From Acidimicrobiales bacterium (GTDB taxonomy: Bacteria > Actinomycetota > Acidimicrobiia > Acidimicrobiales > SZUA-35): 50,064 nucleotides of DNA. The notes below the pieces were generated by a model. That model saw only the letters and a program-made list of their open reading frames with translations. It was not told the DNA's origin and did no database searches. Below, one piece after another: positions 18,044 to 28,247 of the stretch. Both the position numbers and the translations under genes were made by a program. The stretch's first letter is position 1, and every line of letters starts with the position of its first letter. Location of the stretch: the NCBI GenBank assembly GCA_020628305.1, contig JAHDFH010000001.1, positions 1-50,064 of the forward strand, read 5' to 3'.

Positions 18044-19088
18044 AAGAATCTGTGGGCTTGTAATTCTGCTAACCCTCGTAGCAGGTCTCTTCTTTTGGCT
18101 GGGATCGGAGTCAGACGAAGAGGCAACCGCCCTTGTCGACGATAACGACGAACTTGTTGGTTATGAGTTCCCAGCTGATTCTGAAGATGAATGCTTCGAG
18201 GGCGAGTACTTCGATGAGGAAAGCAGCGTGTGTGTCTTTGAGTGTGAAACCGAACAAGAGTGTGCTGAGCTAGAACAGGAGCTCGAGGACGAACTTGACG
18301 GCCTCTATGAGGACAATGATTTTTACCATGATGATCATGATCACCAAAGCAATGATCCGTCCGAGGATACCGAAGCTGTGTACGAGGTATCCAAGGGGGA
18401 AGTTCTCACCCTTGCTTCAGGCGAAGAGCGTCCGGAACATAAAGCTCTTTGGAGACTTGTTTCAGCAATCTCTCCTGATGAGCTCACCGACAACTACATA
18501 GATACCTTTGAAGTATCAAACAATAATGAAACAGATGCTGCCGGTTATGTGGTTGACGTAAACGAAGATGGTGTGTTTGCAATCGGGTTCAACTTGCCTG
18601 ATTCTGACCCAGCAGATGGAGCAGAGACCATGCTTTTAATCGTGCACGAGCTTGCCCATATTCTCACGTTGAACAACGATCAGATTCCACCAGAGTCTTC
18701 ATGTAACTATGATCAGCCTGAGCCATGTTTGGAAGCATCAGGTGACTCGGACGGGCTTTATGAGAATTTCGTGGAGCGGTTTTGGTCAAAAGAAGACATC
18801 GAAACCAGTGCAGACGCGGTGAATGCCTCTGAAGATGGCAGCCCAGTTGAATCAAGCCTCTATGTTGAGAATCCAGAATCCTATGTCTCCGAGTACGCTT
18901 CTTCTCAGCCTGGGGAGGATATTGCTGAATCCTTCGCTCACTATGTTGTGACCAATTCATACGGTGGGAATTCGATCGCGGATCAGAAGCAAGGTTTCTT
19001 TGATGATTTCGAAATAGCTGAAGACTATAAGCAGCAAATGCGTCAAGGTTTGAAGTCTCAGCTCGCCCTGAAACGCAGAGCCAGTTAG
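18033..19088 (+). CDS. Membrane-anchored putative zincin with acidic/His-rich segment
   Basis: Start placed at GTG 18033 before TM ICGLVILLTLVAGLFFWLG; HELAHILTLN motif; later ESFAHYV could supply another ligand. ORF opens at 17931 inside the upstream gene. Confidence 0.65.
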   Translation: MSARRICGLVILLTLVAGLFFWLGSESDEEATALVDDNDELVGYEFPADSEDECFEGEYFDEESSVCVFECETEQECAELEQELEDELDGLYEDNDFYHDDHDHQSNDPSEDTEAVYEVSKGEVLTLASGEERPEHKALWRLVSAISPDELTDNYIDTFEVSNNNETDAAGYVVDVNEDGVFAIGFNLPDSDPADGAETMLLIVHELAHILTLNNDQIPPESSCNYDQPEPCLEASGDSDGLYENFVERFWSKEDIETSADAVNASEDGSPVESSLYVENPESYVSEYASSQPGEDIAESFAHYVVTNSYGGNSIADQKQGFFDDFEIAEDYKQQMRQGLKSQLALKRRAS

Positions 19089-19090
19089 CT

Positions 19091-19975
19091 CTAGCCCCGC
19101 TCTACTCGTAGAACACCGTCAGTTCGGGCAATCCGACGGTTACCGCTGATTTCACACGCCAAAACTTCGTGGCGAGCGACTTGAAGCACCCGCTCCACTT
19201 CAGCCGAGCTTGGTGGATGCCCAAGTTCGTCCCGAAGCCACTCTCGAATCGAGGTTTGCTGAAGTAATTCATGATGTTGAGTTAGTGCCCTTGTATCGGT
19301 TGGGTCAACTCCGGATGCGAGTTCGGTTACAAATGCAGATGTTTGTGCACTCATTTCAGCTGTCCTGGCTAGCAGGGGCACGATATCTCTCGATGCGATG
19401 TCGGATCCGAGGGGAATTAGCTCTCGACGCACTCGGTTGCGAAGAAAGCGAGAATCTTGGTTGCTGGGATCTACAAAGTAATCAACGTCGAGTAGTTCAC
19501 AGAGCTTCTCAGTCTCACTTCTCCGTAGGCCTAAAATAGGATGCTTGGCTTTGTCGGTCATACCTGAAAGACCTGAAGGTCCGGCGCCACGCAGAAGGTT
19601 AATAAGAACAGTCTCAGCTTGGTCATCCATCGTGTGTCCTAGTAAAGCACCTGGCCCGAGCAGACGATGCCGTTCGATACGTGCACGTTGTTCAAGATCG
19701 CTCCCGTCGACCACTTCGGCCTTGTGGCTTACAAATCCACAACCAAACTTGTTCGCAACCTCAGCAACAAACTCAGCTTCGGATGCTTGCCTAATCCCAT
19801 GATCAACGTGCGCTGCCGTAGGGTTCAGCCCTGCTTGTTTGGCAAGCCACAGCAACGCTACAGAATCAGCTCCACCAGAAACGCCACAAACAACCTCACC
19901 CCTCGATTGTTCAAAAGTGCAGAGCGACAGCAAAGTATGAGTGAATTGTTCGAGTTCAGAAACTGAGCCAGGCAC
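19091..19975 (-). CDS. tilS: tRNA(Ile)-lysidine synthase
   Basis: PP-loop VCGVSGGADSVALLWLA, AAHVDHGIRQ, HTMDDQAETVLINLLRG. Confidence 0.93.
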   Translation of the reverse strand: MPGSVSELEQFTHTLLSLCTFEQSRGEVVCGVSGGADSVALLWLAKQAGLNPTAAHVDHGIRQASEAEFVAEVANKFGCGFVSHKAEVVDGSDLEQRARIERHRLLGPGALLGHTMDDQAETVLINLLRGAGPSGLSGMTDKAKHPILGLRRSETEKLCELLDVDYFVDPSNQDSRFLRNRVRRELIPLGSDIASRDIVPLLARTAEMSAQTSAFVTELASGVDPTDTRALTQHHELLQQTSIREWLRDELGHPPSSAEVERVLQVARHEVLACEISGNRRIARTDGVLRVERG

Positions 19976-20043
19976 GATGTTCAGCCTAGAGGCGAAGCTG
20001 TGTTAACGTCTCAACTAGTTATGTAACGATTGGGGTAACTCGG

Positions 20044-23000
20044 GTGTTTGACGTCAAAAAGCTAGCCATTGTTGGCAGTGCTGTGGTTTTCTTATCCGTC
20101 CTTAACGGAATTGGCGCCAACGCTATTCCGGTGGCGCAAGAGCCGGCTACTGAAGCTGTTATCGAAGTCATGGTTGACGGAGTTGAACCGTTCGATTCAA
20201 CAACTTTCGATCCTGGTTCTGGAGCGGAGTTTGGTAACGACGCTAACGATGCGAACGGTATTGTGCGCAACTTCGATGCGGTCCAGTATCGAGTGGAAGT
20301 ATCTCTGAACGATGCTGATGACACCAACCTTCACACCACACTCACGCTTTCGGATAATGCTTACTGGTCTGGTGTTCCTCTCGAATGTAAAACCGCTGAA
20401 GATCTGTTTTTCGGATCACCAACTTCAGAGCTGTTAGATCTGAACGCTGACGGGTTGGCCGAAACCCTTGTCTGCAATTTCGGGGATCATTCAGAAGGCA
20501 CCAAGCTTGCTATTGAACCAATAGCAATAGCCGCTGGAAATAACGGCGAAACAATGACCGCCTCTATCACTTCTACTAGCGATGCAAGCGTGTCTGATTG
20601 GAACAGTGACCCGGTTGACACGATCATCACGGCAGACTTTGGCATCGGTATCTCAAAAGCGGTTGCCGGTTTGCCAAGAGATCAGAAAGTGGACTACCAA
20701 GATCGCTACTATGCGGCTTCTGTATATGGTGCTGAGGGCAGAGTAGTTGAGTGGCATATTTCCCTGAACTACAACCCAGGTTCAGAGTACGTTGATGATG
20801 ATGGAACAGGCGTGCAGAGCTTCACCCTTACCGACACTTGGGTAGGAACTCACAGCAATGATCCTTCGGTCGAGGGAGATAACGCTAACGGCGTCTACAA
20901 CGACGGAATTGTCCTCTTTGGTGACATCGCTGGTGACCCGCTAGAGTCGTGTGCTCTGCTCACACCAGTTTCTGGTGCGACCGTAACTTGTACACAGCCC
21001 GGCCCTGGTGAACCAATCACGATTCAGATTGACGATGCCCCTGTCAACCAGGCGACGATGGCTACGGTCAGAATGCAGCTTTGGTTCCCATTCAGTTCGA
21101 TCTTCGTTCCAAACACGCTTGATAGGGCAGAAACTTACGATGTGAACAACACAGTTGAACTTACAGGTTGGGGCGGGGCAGGCACTCTCGTAACTTCACA
21201 AACCGGTAGCGTTGATCCGGGCCCAGAAATAGCTAGCGATGATTGGCTTATTTCAGCTTCGAACAGTGGTGGCTTCCTGGCTTATTACAAGACGTTCGAC
21301 AATCTGGGCGGCTTCAAAACTGGGCAACGCGCGGCAGGCATTGGTGATGAAGTAGAGACGTCTTTGGTTCTCCAGGATAATTCTCCTAGGGATCTCAACA
21401 TCGGTATTTGTGACACACTCGACACTACATCGTTAGAGTTTGCTGGAACTGACGGTCCTTTGCAGAAGGACGCAGTTATTAACGGGCAATCCAATAACAC
21501 TACATACAGTAGAACTGACAGAGACGTTGGTTGGGAGTCTTTGCATAACCGCTTCAATCCTGTGCTTAATGCAAGAATCACCGGAGTAACTGGCAATCAC
21601 TATGACGCAACCGACGTTGGGGTAACAGTCCAGTTCAGCGATGTTGACTATGCAGCCACGGGCGATGACCACTGGACGGCTACTTGTGAAGACGATCTAA
21701 CTGGCGACGGCAACAGCGACTGGGTCGATGATTACAACGATCTCCCTGGCGGAGAAAGTTCGGTAGTGCGAGTCCGAATGCTTTGGGACAAACAGAGCAG
21801 CGTGTTAGCGACGCTAGATAACATTTACGGCACTTACCAAGTTTTCTATTCTTTCAATGTTCGTATCAAGCCAACCGCAACGGTAAACAGCTACATCCCT
21901 AACACGGCAAGTATTTTGACCAACTCCGGTGTCTGGTTTGAAACGATTGGTGGCGGTCCTCTTTACAGAGATACTGAAACAGATCCAACCAACGCCCTTT
22001 ACTCTTTCGATGCTTTCAACGCAGACCGTATTTGGGTCCTCCCGGCGTCAATGACAATAGACAAAACTAACGAGCCACTTGGCGCACAGGGTCCTTACGG
22101 GGCAGGCGATATTGCCACTTTCCGTATCACACCGAGTATTTCGGGATCTGGCCCAGCAGACCAGACAGTAACTATCTATGACAATTTGCCCAATGAATTG
22201 GCCTATGTGTCAGATGATTGCGAAGCGGCAGCCTCAGCGCTGGGCTTAACCTGTACAACTACTCTCTTAGGTGATGATGCTACGTGGACAATTACTGGCT
22301 ACACAATTGGTGATCCACTCCCAAGTATCGTGCTTGAGGCAGAAGTCAAAGCTGGTACCCCAGCTGGCGCCTATACAAACGGAGTCTTTATAGAAACAAC
22401 TTGGCCTGACCTTGCCGATGACTCACATTGCGACACGGCTGTCAACAGCAATGGGACCGTAACTACCACGTCACAAAGAGAGTGTCGTAATGCGGTTGTT
22501 GCAGGTCACGTGAGCCGAGCGACAATCCTTGTGCCGTCCGAGGCTGGTGAGTCTGTTGTCAAGTCTGATGAGTTGGTAATCACAGAGCCAAACGCTGATT
22601 GGGTTACTGAGTTGACTTACACCAATCTGGGTGGCTCGGATTTTGGTCCCGGTCAATTGATTGATGTTGTGGCGTTTAATGGTGATGGTGTTGTCGGTTC
22701 GTCTACTGAGCGATTTAACCAGCCAACGGAGAACCCAGCTAACGCCAACACAGAGACCAATACTTCTGATCAAGATGGTCGGGTTGATTTTGTGTCTGTT
22801 ACGCCGTCGGCTGCTGGTGAGACATTTGAGTACACGACTACGGATGCTGCGTTGGTTGATATTAGGCCGTGTGCTCCGTCTAACTGGCCTGCTGGTGACA
22901 GCCTCGGTTCTGGTAATGCTTTGCTAGATCAGATTTGTGGCCTTGGTTTGGTAGATCCAGCTACAGACATCCCAACTGCTTCTCAGACTGGTACGGGGGC

Positions 23001-24837
23001 AACCGACTGGACGGCCGCTGCTAGCGCTGATGTGACGGCTATTCGTGCTTCGTTGCCAGCGTTTGCAGCTGGTGAAGCTGAGAGAACAATAGCGTTAACC
23101 ATGAACGTCGCCTTTGCTCATGAAGGTGACCTTCTGTGTAACAATTTTGGCTTGAACTCTGAGATTGTGACGCTTGACATCATCTCTAACGATGTGTGTG
23201 TTGAAGTGGTGTCTGGCTCGATCGGCGATTATGTGTGGGCTGATAGTAATGGTGATGGGGTTCAGGATGCTGATGAATCACCTATTTCTGGCGTGACGCT
23301 TAAGTTGTTGGATGGTGCTGGCAATCCTATTCTCGATGAGGACGGCAACCCAATGACAGCAGTGACGGACGCTGATGGTCTGTATTTGTTTGAGGAGCTT
23401 CCGTCTGGTGACTACACCGTGATGGTTGACACTGCGACTCTGCCTGCTGGTTTGACTCAGTCCTATGATTTTGATGGTGCTGGAGACGATATGTCTGTTA
23501 CTAGCCTTGTTGGTCCTGCAACTGATCCCACGTTGGTGGATGTTGAGGATGATCTAGATCAAGACTTTGGCTATTTGGCAGGGTCGATTGGCGATTATGT
23601 GTGGATTGACACTAATGGTGATGGTGTACAAGATTCGGATGAACTGCCTATTGAGGGGGTGACTGTTAAATTGCTGGACGCAGCAGGTGGCCCTGTGTTG
23701 GACATTAATGGAGATCCGGTTACGACTGTGACCGATTCTGCTGGTCTGTACTTGTTTGACAATGTTGCTTTCGGTACCTATACGGTGATGGTTGACGAGT
23801 CAACTTTGCCTGCTGGTTTGTCTCCAACTTATGACTTTGATGGTGGCCTAGACTCGATGTCTGTAGTCACAATCGATCTGACTAACCCGCATGACCGTGA
23901 TCAAGATTTCGGTTATCTATCTGGTTCTATAGGTGATTATGTTTGGTTCGATGCTGATGGTGACGGTGTTCAGGACACCGATGAGGACCCTATCGCTGGT
24001 GTGACGGTGAAGCTGTTGGATGGCGCTGGTGATCCGATCTTAGATAGTTCAGGCAATCCGGTTACGGCTGTGACCGATTCTGCTGGTCTGTACTTGTTTG
24101 ATGATCTTCCACTCGGTGACTACATAGTGATGATTGACGAGACCACTTTGCCTTTAGGCGTTGATCAATCTTATGACTTTGACGGTGGGCTCGATAACAT
24201 GTCTGCAACAACGTTGAGTGCTGCGGCGCCTGATGACCGTGACCAGGACTTTGGTTATGTTCCTCCGGTGTATGATGTTGCTTTGTTGGTTGATGTGGCC
24301 GCAGGTACTGGCTCGGAGCTCTCTGTGGGCGATGATGTCACATTCGTGATTGACGTTATGAATCAGGGTGACTTGGATGTTTGTAATGTCGGTGTTATTG
24401 CTTATATTCCCGAGGGTCTAATACTGAATGACCCTGCTTGGGAGCTTGATGCAGACGGCAACGCTGTGTTGGTTGATCCAATTGATGGCATTCCAGCAGG
24501 GATGATGGTCTCTGTGAATATTGTGTTTACAATCGCTGATGGTGCGTCTGGTGATTTGACGCTACTTTCTGAGATAACGGAGTTCTACGGTGCTGATTGT
24601 TTAGAAGCTGTTGATATCGACTCATTTGCAGATGGTGAGCTGGGCGATGTTGTGGTTGATGGGGTAGTGGACGGCACAGACGGAGACGAGGACGACTCAG
24701 ACATTGCTGTTATTACAGTTGTTGGCACAGATGCTATTGCCTTTACAGGCGCATCGACATCGCTCCTGGTTGGGGCCGGTTTGCTTGTACTAGCAGCTGG
24801 ACTGCTACTTCGCAGAAGACTGCAACTTAGCCATTAA
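20044..24837 (+). CDS. Large surface protein with SdrD_B-type repeats and sortase-like C-terminal signal
   Basis: Three GSIGDYVW.D.NGDGVQD repeats; C-terminus IAFTGASTSLLVGAGLLVLAAGLLLRRRLQ (xAxTG, TM, basic tail). Confidence 0.88.
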   Translation: MFDVKKLAIVGSAVVFLSVLNGIGANAIPVAQEPATEAVIEVMVDGVEPFDSTTFDPGSGAEFGNDANDANGIVRNFDAVQYRVEVSLNDADDTNLHTTLTLSDNAYWSGVPLECKTAEDLFFGSPTSELLDLNADGLAETLVCNFGDHSEGTKLAIEPIAIAAGNNGETMTASITSTSDASVSDWNSDPVDTIITADFGIGISKAVAGLPRDQKVDYQDRYYAASVYGAEGRVVEWHISLNYNPGSEYVDDDGTGVQSFTLTDTWVGTHSNDPSVEGDNANGVYNDGIVLFGDIAGDPLESCALLTPVSGATVTCTQPGPGEPITIQIDDAPVNQATMATVRMQLWFPFSSIFVPNTLDRAETYDVNNTVELTGWGGAGTLVTSQTGSVDPGPEIASDDWLISASNSGGFLAYYKTFDNLGGFKTGQRAAGIGDEVETSLVLQDNSPRDLNIGICDTLDTTSLEFAGTDGPLQKDAVINGQSNNTTYSRTDRDVGWESLHNRFNPVLNARITGVTGNHYDATDVGVTVQFSDVDYAATGDDHWTATCEDDLTGDGNSDWVDDYNDLPGGESSVVRVRMLWDKQSSVLATLDNIYGTYQVFYSFNVRIKPTATVNSYIPNTASILTNSGVWFETIGGGPLYRDTETDPTNALYSFDAFNADRIWVLPASMTIDKTNEPLGAQGPYGAGDIATFRITPSISGSGPADQTVTIYDNLPNELAYVSDDCEAAASALGLTCTTTLLGDDATWTITGYTIGDPLPSIVLEAEVKAGTPAGAYTNGVFIETTWPDLADDSHCDTAVNSNGTVTTTSQRECRNAVVAGHVSRATILVPSEAGESVVKSDELVITEPNADWVTELTYTNLGGSDFGPGQLIDVVAFNGDGVVGSSTERFNQPTENPANANTETNTSDQDGRVDFVSVTPSAAGETFEYTTTDAALVDIRPCAPSNWPAGDSLGSGNALLDQICGLGLVDPATDIPTASQTGTGATDWTAAASADVTAIRASLPAFAAGEAERTIALTMNVAFAHEGDLLCNNFGLNSEIVTLDIISNDVCVEVVSGSIGDYVWADSNGDGVQDADESPISGVTLKLLDGAGNPILDEDGNPMTAVTDADGLYLFEELPSGDYTVMVDTATLPAGLTQSYDFDGAGDDMSVTSLVGPATDPTLVDVEDDLDQDFGYLAGSIGDYVWIDTNGDGVQDSDELPIEGVTVKLLDAAGGPVLDINGDPVTTVTDSAGLYLFDNVAFGTYTVMVDESTLPAGLSPTYDFDGGLDSMSVVTIDLTNPHDRDQDFGYLSGSIGDYVWFDADGDGVQDTDEDPIAGVTVKLLDGAGDPILDSSGNPVTAVTDSAGLYLFDDLPLGDYIVMIDETTLPLGVDQSYDFDGGLDNMSATTLSAAAPDDRDQDFGYVPPVYDVALLVDVAAGTGSELSVGDDVTFVIDVMNQGDLDVCNVGVIAYIPEGLILNDPAWELDADGNAVLVDPIDGIPAGMMVSVNIVFTIADGASGDLTLLSEITEFYGADCLEAVDIDSFADGELGDVVVDGVVDGTDGDEDDSDIAVITVVGTDAIAFTGASTSLLVGAGLLVLAAGLLLRRRLQLSH
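23215..24262 (+). repeat. Three tandem SdrD_B-like domain repeats
   Basis: Repeats begin near 23215, 23581 and 23923, each ending DQDFGY. Confidence 0.85.
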
Positions 24838-26986
24838 TCAGGGGTGTACAAATAGTTGGTTCGGACTTTACATTATCCAGTAAGGTCTGAACTGAATATT
24901 CAATTGCACCCTCACGGGTCGTGTCGCTGAAACTCAACTGGTCTGTCTTTCCTCGCCACCATACAGTACCTGCGTCAACGCTTCTGGATACTACATATTC
25001 GGCACCAGGAGCAGCTTCTTGCCAGTTAACAGTAACATCTGCGCCAACTTGTGAAACGCTACAAGAATCAACTGGAGTAACTTCATTGTTATCCGGCACA
25101 TCGTTATTGCTGCAGGGCTGCTGGGGGCTTCGGGTTTCATCTTCACCTACTGCCACAACGAAATATTCAAGTGAGGCGTCACGGTAACTGTCTATGAAGC
25201 TGAGAGAGTCTGTAGAACCTCGCCAGTACGCTTGAGATCCATCTACAGTCCGATAGATCACGTACCGAACAGCTTGTTCTGAAGCTTCCCAGGTGACTTC
25301 GATCCCATCCCCAATGACTACAAACGTACAGGAATTGGGTGCTTCGATTGGAGTTGGGGGTGGAGCGTCAATGTCTTCAGTGCATTTGACTGGAGTTCCC
25401 GAAACATTTCCGTTGCGAGCTTCGACGAAGTACTCAAGCTCTGCATCACGATTGATATCAGTGAACGTAAAGGTTTGGCCATCTACAGCACCTCGCCAAT
25501 ATGGAGTTGAGCCATTGACAGTTCGTCGAATAATAAACCTCTCAGCCTCGTCTTGAGCGTCCCAGCTAACTTTCACTGTTGAGTTGTTGAACTGTACGCT
25601 GCATGCTTCAACTGACGGACCCGTCGCAGACTCCGGACTGAACCGAGCCAGTCCGTACAGCGCTCGGCTGCCACCTTGAGTGAACTGTCCGCCTACCCAA
25701 AGTCTTCCATTGGAGTCTTCTTTAAGTGCCCAGCCGCCTCCTTGGCCCCTAAGATCAAACTCGAGAGGCAGTAGCTTGCCAGTCGACTTGTTGAAGCCGT
25801 ACACGCCTTTGACTCGCTGTGGTTCCCCAACAGCACCAACCTGGAAGTCCGCCAGCATTGTTCGATACTGATCGATATTCATTCGTTCACCGAGAGGTGT
25901 ATAAACGCCTAGTGGAAGGCGAGTGACTGACCCCCAACAATGGCAACTAGCCCAAACATACTTGGAGCCAATCTCAATCGCCTGGTTGTCTCCTCCTTTA
26001 CCAACGTCAAACTCCGGAATCTGCTGACTGTAGTACCCCTCGATCGGCTCTAGATCATCAGCAAGCAATACAGCAGTTTGGTGTGTTTTTCCGCCTACAT
26101 AGACCCGGTTACCGTCGGTTTGAACATCCCATAGGCGGTTGGAGGATCGTTCATAGCTAGCAACGTTTACGGGGTAGCCCTGTGTTACTCCCTCTTTGAG
26201 TCGTGCAGTTTGCGGGTCTAGAGTGGCAAAGAAATCCGAACGGTTGTCTGTCAGTGCAGCATCAAGACCGCCTACATTGTCGACCGATCCAAATTTGCCA
26301 GCGATGTAAACTCGTTCCCGGTTAACATCAACAGCAATTCCGTGAACGCCATTGCCTTGGTAGTTGGGTCCTTCATATTTTTGTAGAGAAGGAATCCATG
26401 ATTCATCGATGCTTCCATCGACAGCGGAGAAACGTGCCAGGCTTGTTAGCGCAACTCCCTGAGCGTTGGCGAATGTTCCTCCGGCATAGAGCTGGTTGCC
26501 AACGAGTTCGATGTCGAACACTGCTGGCGTTCCCCAAGAGTTAGTGATGTTGGTATCAAAGCCGGGGAGTGTCGCACCGGTGGTTGGATCAATTGCGACT
26601 ATTCCTCCTGTCATCTCACCGCCAACGAGTAGGCGACCATCTGGGGTGCTGGTGATTGTGTAGACAGCGTTGTCGAGTTCTGGCCTGAAGCTCGAGATCC
26701 ATTCACCAGTGTCAAGGTCAAAAGCAGCTAAGAAAGACTGATCAAACTCTTGACCCTCCGGAGACAAAAGCCTTGTGAAAGTGCCGCCCGCATACATTTT
26801 GCCATCGAGCTCGTGCAGATCCCAAATTAAGGCCCTGATGGCCCCCGTGTGCATAACACGATCGGTCTTGTCCTTAACATCCCAAATTTCCTCCGGAGTT
26901 ACCGAGTAATCAGCGCTAGCCGGGCTGGATGTAAGCAATATGAAACCCAGCAGCGCTGGGGCAAGAAAATAGATAAATCTACGCAT
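24827..26986 (-). CDS. Secreted beta-propeller-like protein with three C-terminal FnIII-like repeats
   Basis: Signal peptide MRRFIYFLAPALLGFILLTSSPASA; repeated YAGGTF/LLVGGEM/WVGGQFTQGG blades. ORF opens at 27010; start placed at ATG 26986. Confidence 0.75.
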   Translation of the reverse strand: MRRFIYFLAPALLGFILLTSSPASADYSVTPEEIWDVKDKTDRVMHTGAIRALIWDLHELDGKMYAGGTFTRLLSPEGQEFDQSFLAAFDLDTGEWISSFRPELDNAVYTITSTPDGRLLVGGEMTGGIVAIDPTTGATLPGFDTNITNSWGTPAVFDIELVGNQLYAGGTFANAQGVALTSLARFSAVDGSIDESWIPSLQKYEGPNYQGNGVHGIAVDVNRERVYIAGKFGSVDNVGGLDAALTDNRSDFFATLDPQTARLKEGVTQGYPVNVASYERSSNRLWDVQTDGNRVYVGGKTHQTAVLLADDLEPIEGYYSQQIPEFDVGKGGDNQAIEIGSKYVWASCHCWGSVTRLPLGVYTPLGERMNIDQYRTMLADFQVGAVGEPQRVKGVYGFNKSTGKLLPLEFDLRGQGGGWALKEDSNGRLWVGGQFTQGGSRALYGLARFSPESATGPSVEACSVQFNNSTVKVSWDAQDEAERFIIRRTVNGSTPYWRGAVDGQTFTFTDINRDAELEYFVEARNGNVSGTPVKCTEDIDAPPPTPIEAPNSCTFVVIGDGIEVTWEASEQAVRYVIYRTVDGSQAYWRGSTDSLSFIDSYRDASLEYFVVAVGEDETRSPQQPCSNNDVPDNNEVTPVDSCSVSQVGADVTVNWQEAAPGAEYVVSRSVDAGTVWWRGKTDQLSFSDTTREGAIEYSVQTLLDNVKSEPTICTPLING

Positions 26987-27064
26987 CAATATGCAATCGA
27001 CCATTAACACCCAGAAATTGAGTGGGTACTTCCCCTAGTGCGGCTCCTGCAGTAGTTTGTTTAG

Positions 27065-27472
27065 ATGAAACTAATCGCTTATTTAGCAGTTTTGCTCTCT
27101 GTTTTTCTGTTGTCATGTTCTTCAACTGACGAAGAGCCTGAAGGGGTGGAAGCCCAAACCCCGTCTTCCCTCGGTGACGAAATCGAAGATGAAGGGTTGC
27201 TCACCTTTGAAGAAGCACCGGATGTTGAGTCTCAATCCGAAGAAGAGTGGGCACAGGCGTTAGCGGCAAGCTGGCTCGGCAGTAGCACCAATAACGGAAC
27301 GCAGGAGCTGGCTGAATGTATTGGTCAAGGGTTGGTTGACCAGATTGGTATTGCCCGTTTACTTGAGCTGGGCGTGAGGGTTGAGGATGTTGACGCTGGC
27401 ATGGTCAGCGCTGGTTTTACTGACGATGAAGCCGAGTTAATTGGGGAGATCTCAGCCGGATGTGAAGGTTAG
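27065..27472 (+). CDS. Small acidic putative lipoprotein
   Basis: MKLIAYLAVLLSVFLLSCSS signal with lipobox-like LLSC. Confidence 0.7.
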   Translation: MKLIAYLAVLLSVFLLSCSSTDEEPEGVEAQTPSSLGDEIEDEGLLTFEEAPDVESQSEEEWAQALAASWLGSSTNNGTQELAECIGQGLVDQIGIARLLELGVRVEDVDAGMVSAGFTDDEAELIGEISAGCEG

Positions 27473-28203
27473 CCAAAGACCGTAAAAGCGGTTCTTATAA
27501 CCAGAGCAGCCACGACCAGAATTAGAAAGGTTCTGGCTACGATCTGTTGCTTTGTCATAGTCCCCTGTTTCACAAATCGTGTTTCTGATCCTGGACTGAG
27601 CGTGAGGTGATGCTCAATTAATTTTGCCAGATCATCTGCCTGTCTAACGTTAAGTATTAGGTCAATATCCTTTTCTGCGTCTTTGTGTTGGATGGTGTGA
27701 AATAGGCTCCGAGGGTTGGCTACTAAACCGCTCACAGGGTGAAATACAGCATCCATGACGACCGATGATGTGTACAACTCTGGAGCTTCTCGTCGAAGCT
27801 GAGAGCGGTACCACGAATGAAAACTCACTTCCAACCATCCGTGACTATCGGTGCGGGTCACTTTAGCGATCCCTGGCCATGGGGTGATAACGGTTGAGCG
27901 TCTCCCAGCTGATAGAGGACCTGTTATGTACTCCCACGAGAGACCCTCAGGGTCGACCTTTACCTGAAATGGAAGTGGGTTTGGCGAAATTGGATTAACA
28001 AGGATGAGAGCAGTGACAACACCGGCGGCACAGATAACACTGGCAATATAAGGATTGAGTTCCAGAGTTACGAGTAAAATTCCTAGAGGTAAACTCAGAA
28101 GAAAAATGAATAAAATTTTAAACACATCGTTTGCACTAGCGTGTTTCAAGAATTGGCGACTTTCGAAGACTTGAGCTTCGTTGTCTGGGGTCATGTTGCT
28201 CAC
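27469..28203 (-). CDS. Hypothetical membrane protein, possibly with PH-like domain
   Basis: Two N-terminal TM segments and one C-terminal TM segment around a soluble domain. Confidence 0.6.
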   Translation of the reverse strand: MSNMTPDNEAQVFESRQFLKHASANDVFKILFIFLLSLPLGILLVTLELNPYIASVICAAGVVTALILVNPISPNPLPFQVKVDPEGLSWEYITGPLSAGRRSTVITPWPGIAKVTRTDSHGWLEVSFHSWYRSQLRREAPELYTSSVVMDAVFHPVSGLVANPRSLFHTIQHKDAEKDIDLILNVRQADDLAKLIEHHLTLSPGSETRFVKQGTMTKQQIVARTFLILVVAALVIRTAFTVFG

Positions 28204-28247
28204 AGGTGTTTTATCGGAAGTCCTGGACTTTAGATTAGCCTTACATC

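Noticed and set aside
26946-26960. Hairpin CCCAGC-agc-GCTGGG in signal-peptide coding region
   Set aside because: Short and explained by coding sequence; no evidence for regulation.
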